Positions 61,361 to 64,000 of a stretch of 64,000 nt of DNA are shown here, in pieces. The notes below the pieces were generated by a model. The model ran no database searches, was not told the DNA's origin, and worked only from the letters and a program-made list of their open reading frames with translations. Origin of the DNA: Saprospiraceae bacterium (GTDB taxonomy: Bacteria; Bacteroidota; Bacteroidia; Chitinophagales; Saprospiraceae). The translations under genes and the position numbers were made by a program. The stretch is taken from assembly GCA_041392805.1 (NCBI GenBank), contig JAWKLJ010000002.1, positions 1,875,001-1,939,000 of the forward strand. The letters are read 5' to 3'. The first letter of the stretch is position 1, and the number at the start of each line of letters is the position of its first letter.

Positions 61361-62675
61361 TACTACTTCATTCTACCATCAGGTATTAAGGATCAGCCCG
61401 CTGAGGGCCATGCAGCTTTTTAATGTTTCAAGGCAAGGCAGTCTGATCCTTATCGCTATTTTATTGGCCCAATTTAATTTGCCTACGGCATTGCTAGGCA
61501 ATTATGAACAGTTACTTTTTCTGGGCAATTTACTTACTTTTTTCTGGATTTCAGGTTTGGTGCAAGGCTTGCTAAGTCATTACCCTGTTCTGAGTGAGCC
61601 GGATCAGAAGCGTTTGCTTTTCAATTCTTTTTTTCTATTATTAGGGTTGGCTGTAGGGCTTTTTCTGTTAGCCTATTGGGCCAAGACATTTTTATGGACA
61701 AGCTTGCTCCAGCAGGACAACCTTTTGTATTACGATCTTTTTCTGGTTTATCTTTGTTTGAATTTCCCAACTCATTTGGTCGAAAATTTTCTGCTTTTGC
61801 AAAAAAAAGGGATTCAAATCCTGCTTTTTGGGCTATTTTCTTTTTCCTTACAGCTGCTATTGATGGTTGGGCCTGTGTACCTTGGGTGGGATTTCCGCTA
61901 TAGTTTTTATGGATTAGTGGTTGTGGCTAGTGTAAAGTTTTCCTATCTCTTTTTTATGGTCTGGCAACAGGGAATTTGGAAACTGGATTTAACCCTGGTC
62001 AAACAATGGTTAAAGCTATCCTGGCCACTTGTGCTATATGCGATTTTGGGCGGACTGTTACCCGCCTATGATGGCTGGTTGGTAGGCTATTTATTTGATG
62101 GAGATGAGAAAATGTTCGCTATTTTCAGGTATGGAGCCCGGGAATTGCCCTTGGCCCTGGCCTTGACCAATGCCTTCTCTTCTGCTATGCTCCCCGAAAT
62201 TGCTACTGGAGGCCATGAGGCGCTGATAGAAATGAAACGTAGGTCGGTCAAACTATTTCACTTGCTTTTTCCCCTTTCGCTGTTTTTAATGTTGGCCAGT
62301 GATGCCTTATTTCCCCTGCTTTTTAATGAAGATTTTGTAGCTAGTGCTTTTGTTTTTCGCATTTACCTATTGGTTATTATTAGTCGGGTGGTTTTTTCTT
62401 CAACCATTTTAATCAGCAGGCAGGATAATGCGATGATCACCAAAATAGGTTTGATCGAATTATTGGTCAATATCTTGAGCAGCTATATCCTGGGTCAATA
62501 TTTTGGCATTGCCGGTATTGCGATGGGGACACTCCTTGCCTTCAGTCTGGAGAAAATCTTACAGGTAGCTTATCTTCACTTTCAGCACAAAGTTTCTCCT
62601 AAAGATTACCTTGATTTTAAGTGGTTTTTTGGATATTCGGCCCTACTTTTGTTGTCCTTTCTATGGACCCTTTAA
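61353..62675 (+). CDS. Polysaccharide flippase (MOP superfamily)
   Basis: About 440 residues with 12-14 hydrophobic segments, arranged as in Wzx/oligosaccharide flippases, which move lipid-linked sugars across the inner membrane. MQLFNVSRQGSLILIAILLAQ is the first helix. Start uncertain: TTG 61353 overlaps the previous stop and keeps the conserved upstream SPLR segment, ATG 61410 is the first ATG. A second ORF inside (61676) is a shadow. Confidence 0.8.
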   Translation: MINTTSFYHQVLRISPLRAMQLFNVSRQGSLILIAILLAQFNLPTALLGNYEQLLFLGNLLTFFWISGLVQGLLSHYPVLSEPDQKRLLFNSFFLLLGLAVGLFLLAYWAKTFLWTSLLQQDNLLYYDLFLVYLCLNFPTHLVENFLLLQKKGIQILLFGLFSFSLQLLLMVGPVYLGWDFRYSFYGLVVVASVKFSYLFFMVWQQGIWKLDLTLVKQWLKLSWPLVLYAILGGLLPAYDGWLVGYLFDGDEKMFAIFRYGARELPLALALTNAFSSAMLPEIATGGHEALIEMKRRSVKLFHLLFPLSLFLMLASDALFPLLFNEDFVASAFVFRIYLLVIISRVVFSSTILISRQDNAMITKIGLIELLVNILSSYILGQYFGIAGIAMGTLLAFSLEKILQVAYLHFQHKVSPKDYLDFKWFFGYSALLLLSFLWTL

Positions 62676-62685
62676 TGGCAAATGA

Positions 62686-63504
62686 ATGATACAATGCAAA
62701 TTACCAGGTCTATGCGTGTTTGAAAGCGCCCTTTACCAAACAACGACAACGGTAGTGGATACGGCTGATATGGTTTTGGTCGTAGACCCGAATTGGTTGC
62801 CGACAGAGATAGCAAGAGTGGTGCAATATGTCTACACGATAAAGGGAAATCGTCCACTCTACCTTTTATTCACCCACTCTGATTATGACCACATTATCGC
62901 CTATCATGCCTTTCCTGGAGCCAAAACCATTGCTTCCGCCTCCTTTGTCGACAATCCTCATAAGGCCAAAGAAATAGAACAAATCAAGGCATTTGATGAT
63001 AAATATTACATTCAGCGGAATTACGCCATTGAATATCCCCATATTGATATTGAGATTGCCAAAGAGGAAGACTATATTGCTTTTGAAAACACCCGTATTC
63101 GATTTTGGATGGCGCCAGGCCACAATCGGGACGGACTTTTTGCCCTGATTGAACCCTTAGGCATTTGGATTGTTGGAGATTATTTATCAGATATCGAATT
63201 TCCATTTATTTATCACAGTCTAAGTGATTATGAGGAGACACTGGAAAAGGCGGGTAACATCCTATCTACATCCAGACCAAAGGTCTTGGTGCCAGGCCAT
63301 GGAAACGCTTGTTTTGAAGGGAGTGAGATGCAAAATCGGCTCAGGGTGTCCAGTGACTACCTCCAACGATTGCGTCTACATATAGAGGGTAAAACCGAAT
63401 TTGATGAACAATGGCTGTGGGACCAATACCATTTTCCTTTAGGAATGAAAGTTATGCATGAAGAAAACATTAAAATAATCACCAAAGCATTAAATAAACG
63501 CTAA
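62686..63504 (+). CDS. MBL fold metallo-hydrolase
   Basis: 272 residues. Metallo-beta-lactamase fold with THSDYDHI (HxxxDH form), APGHNRDGL, VGDYLSD and PGHGNA as the metal-binding motifs. The first histidine pair of the usual HxHxDH is replaced by H-S-D-Y-D-H. Function unknown. It begins 10 bp after the flippase stop and is probably in the same transcript. Confidence 0.85.
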   Translation: MIQCKLPGLCVFESALYQTTTTVVDTADMVLVVDPNWLPTEIARVVQYVYTIKGNRPLYLLFTHSDYDHIIAYHAFPGAKTIASASFVDNPHKAKEIEQIKAFDDKYYIQRNYAIEYPHIDIEIAKEEDYIAFENTRIRFWMAPGHNRDGLFALIEPLGIWIVGDYLSDIEFPFIYHSLSDYEETLEKAGNILSTSRPKVLVPGHGNACFEGSEMQNRLRVSSDYLQRLRLHIEGKTEFDEQWLWDQYHFPLGMKVMHEENIKIITKALNKR

Positions 63505-63508
63505 TTAG

Positions 63509-64000
63509 ATGTCGAAAGTTTTGATCATTGGGGCCGGTGGGGTCGGCCGGGTTGTAGCTTACAAATGCGCCCAACATCCCGAAGTTTTTTCTCATATTAT
63601 GTTGGCGAGTCGCACCCAGTCTAAATGTGACGAAATCATCGCTGATGTCAAAAGAGATACAGGTCATCAGTATTTGGAAACAGCAAAAGTGGATGCCGAA
63701 AACGTACCTGAACTGGTGCGACTCATCCGGTCTTTTCAACCCAAGCTGGTCCTGCACGTCGCTTTACCCTATCAAGATTTGACCATCATGGATGCTTGTC
63801 TCGAAGCTGGCGTCAATTACCTGGACACGGCCAATTACGAACCCAAAGACGAAGCCAAATTCGAGTACAGCTGGCAATGGGCATACCAGGATCGCTTTAA
63901 AGAGGCGGGGCTGATGGCTGTCTTAGGTTGTGGTTTTGATCCAGGGGTGACGAGCATTTTTACAGCGCGGGCTGCCAAGCATCATTTTGACGAAATCCAC
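63509..64000 (+). CDS. Saccharopine dehydrogenase / carboxynorspermidine synthase-like, 3' end outside window
   Basis: The first 164 codons are visible and there is no stop before the window ends. Rossmann motif VLIIGAGGVGRVVAYKCAQ, then MLASRTQSKCDEI, then VNYLDTANYEPKDEA and LGCGFDPGVTSIF. The last motif and YEPKDEA match carboxynorspermidine dehydrogenase (synthase), which makes carboxy-polyamines; LYS1-type saccharopine dehydrogenase is the alternative. It starts 4 bp after the MBL gene. Confidence 0.88.
   Translation, partial: MSKVLIIGAGGVGRVVAYKCAQHPEVFSHIMLASRTQSKCDEIIADVKRDTGHQYLETAKVDAENVPELVRLIRSFQPKLVLHVALPYQDLTIMDACLEAGVNYLDTANYEPKDEAKFEYSWQWAYQDRFKEAGLMAVLGCGFDPGVTSIFTARAAKHHFDEIH

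Noticed and set aside
61676..61903. 75-residue ORF inside the flippase gene
   Set aside because: Shadow frame of a membrane protein gene.

Overview
The window reads as a chromosome segment of a Bacteroidota bacterium, most likely of the Saprospiraceae type. The signs are type IX secretion substrates with type A and type B C-terminal sorting domains, a PorP/SprF protein, SprB-, MopE-, GEVED- and PKD-type repeats, DUF4159 and DUF4296 proteins, and -7 boxes of the Bacteroidota form TAnnTTTG. Species assignment is inference; no rRNA gene is present.

Layout. 1-3.2 kb: 3' part of a secreted S9 peptidase and a small secreted protein ending at a palindromic repeat. 3.3-11.8 kb: an accessory stretch bracketed by two tRNA-Leu genes (anticodons CAG and CAA). 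It holds a USP-like protein, a 97-bp tandem duplication that repeats the tRNA 3' end, a P-loop kinase, a DUF6958-like protein, a VOC protein, a broken Fic gene, an Rpn-type PD-(D/E)XK nuclease and a large LRR-ROC-COR (Roco) gene. 11.9-20 kb: rseP, rsmE, DUF4159 and PspC proteins, a small PKD-like protein, gamma-glutamyltranspeptidase and an NTF2-like protein, with two long gene-free tracts. 20.9-32.9 kb: a large metzincin with a type A sorting domain, acyl-CoA dehydrogenase, alkaline phosphatase, a CotH-like protein, rarA, an unknown protein and a FabG-like SDR. 33.4-40.1 kb: an 1824-residue PKD adhesin paired with PorP/SprF. 40.5-48.8 kb: TM2-TPR-SHOCT protein, thioredoxin-like protein, SDR, SixA-like phosphatase, DUF4296 lipoprotein, a PhoB/PhoR-like two-component pair and an ABC-F protein. 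48.8-50.2 kb: an insertion sequence with perfect ends and a 5-bp target duplication. 50.3-64 kb: MoeB-rhodanese, an HYR/dockerin-like secreted protein, cystathionine beta-synthase, LysM protein, kdsB, cdd, two saccharopine-dehydrogenase-like genes, a flippase and an MBL hydrolase.

The most unusual locus is the Roco gene at 7412-11528. It carries 25 almost identical 66-bp leucine-rich-repeat units whose differences fall nearly all at the codons predicted to face the ligand-binding side of the repeat. A single extra base in the third unit puts the array and the downstream GTPase in a different frame from the N-terminus. This could be a real inactivation, a switch reversible by unit loss or conversion, or an assembly error.

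The intergenic space is rich in small palindromic repeats. Three MITE-like families are present in two or more full or partial copies, together with a GGTG-A5-CACC hairpin family and a GGGAAGT-rich repeat. The insertion sequence has landed inside one perfect hairpin of a further palindrome type.
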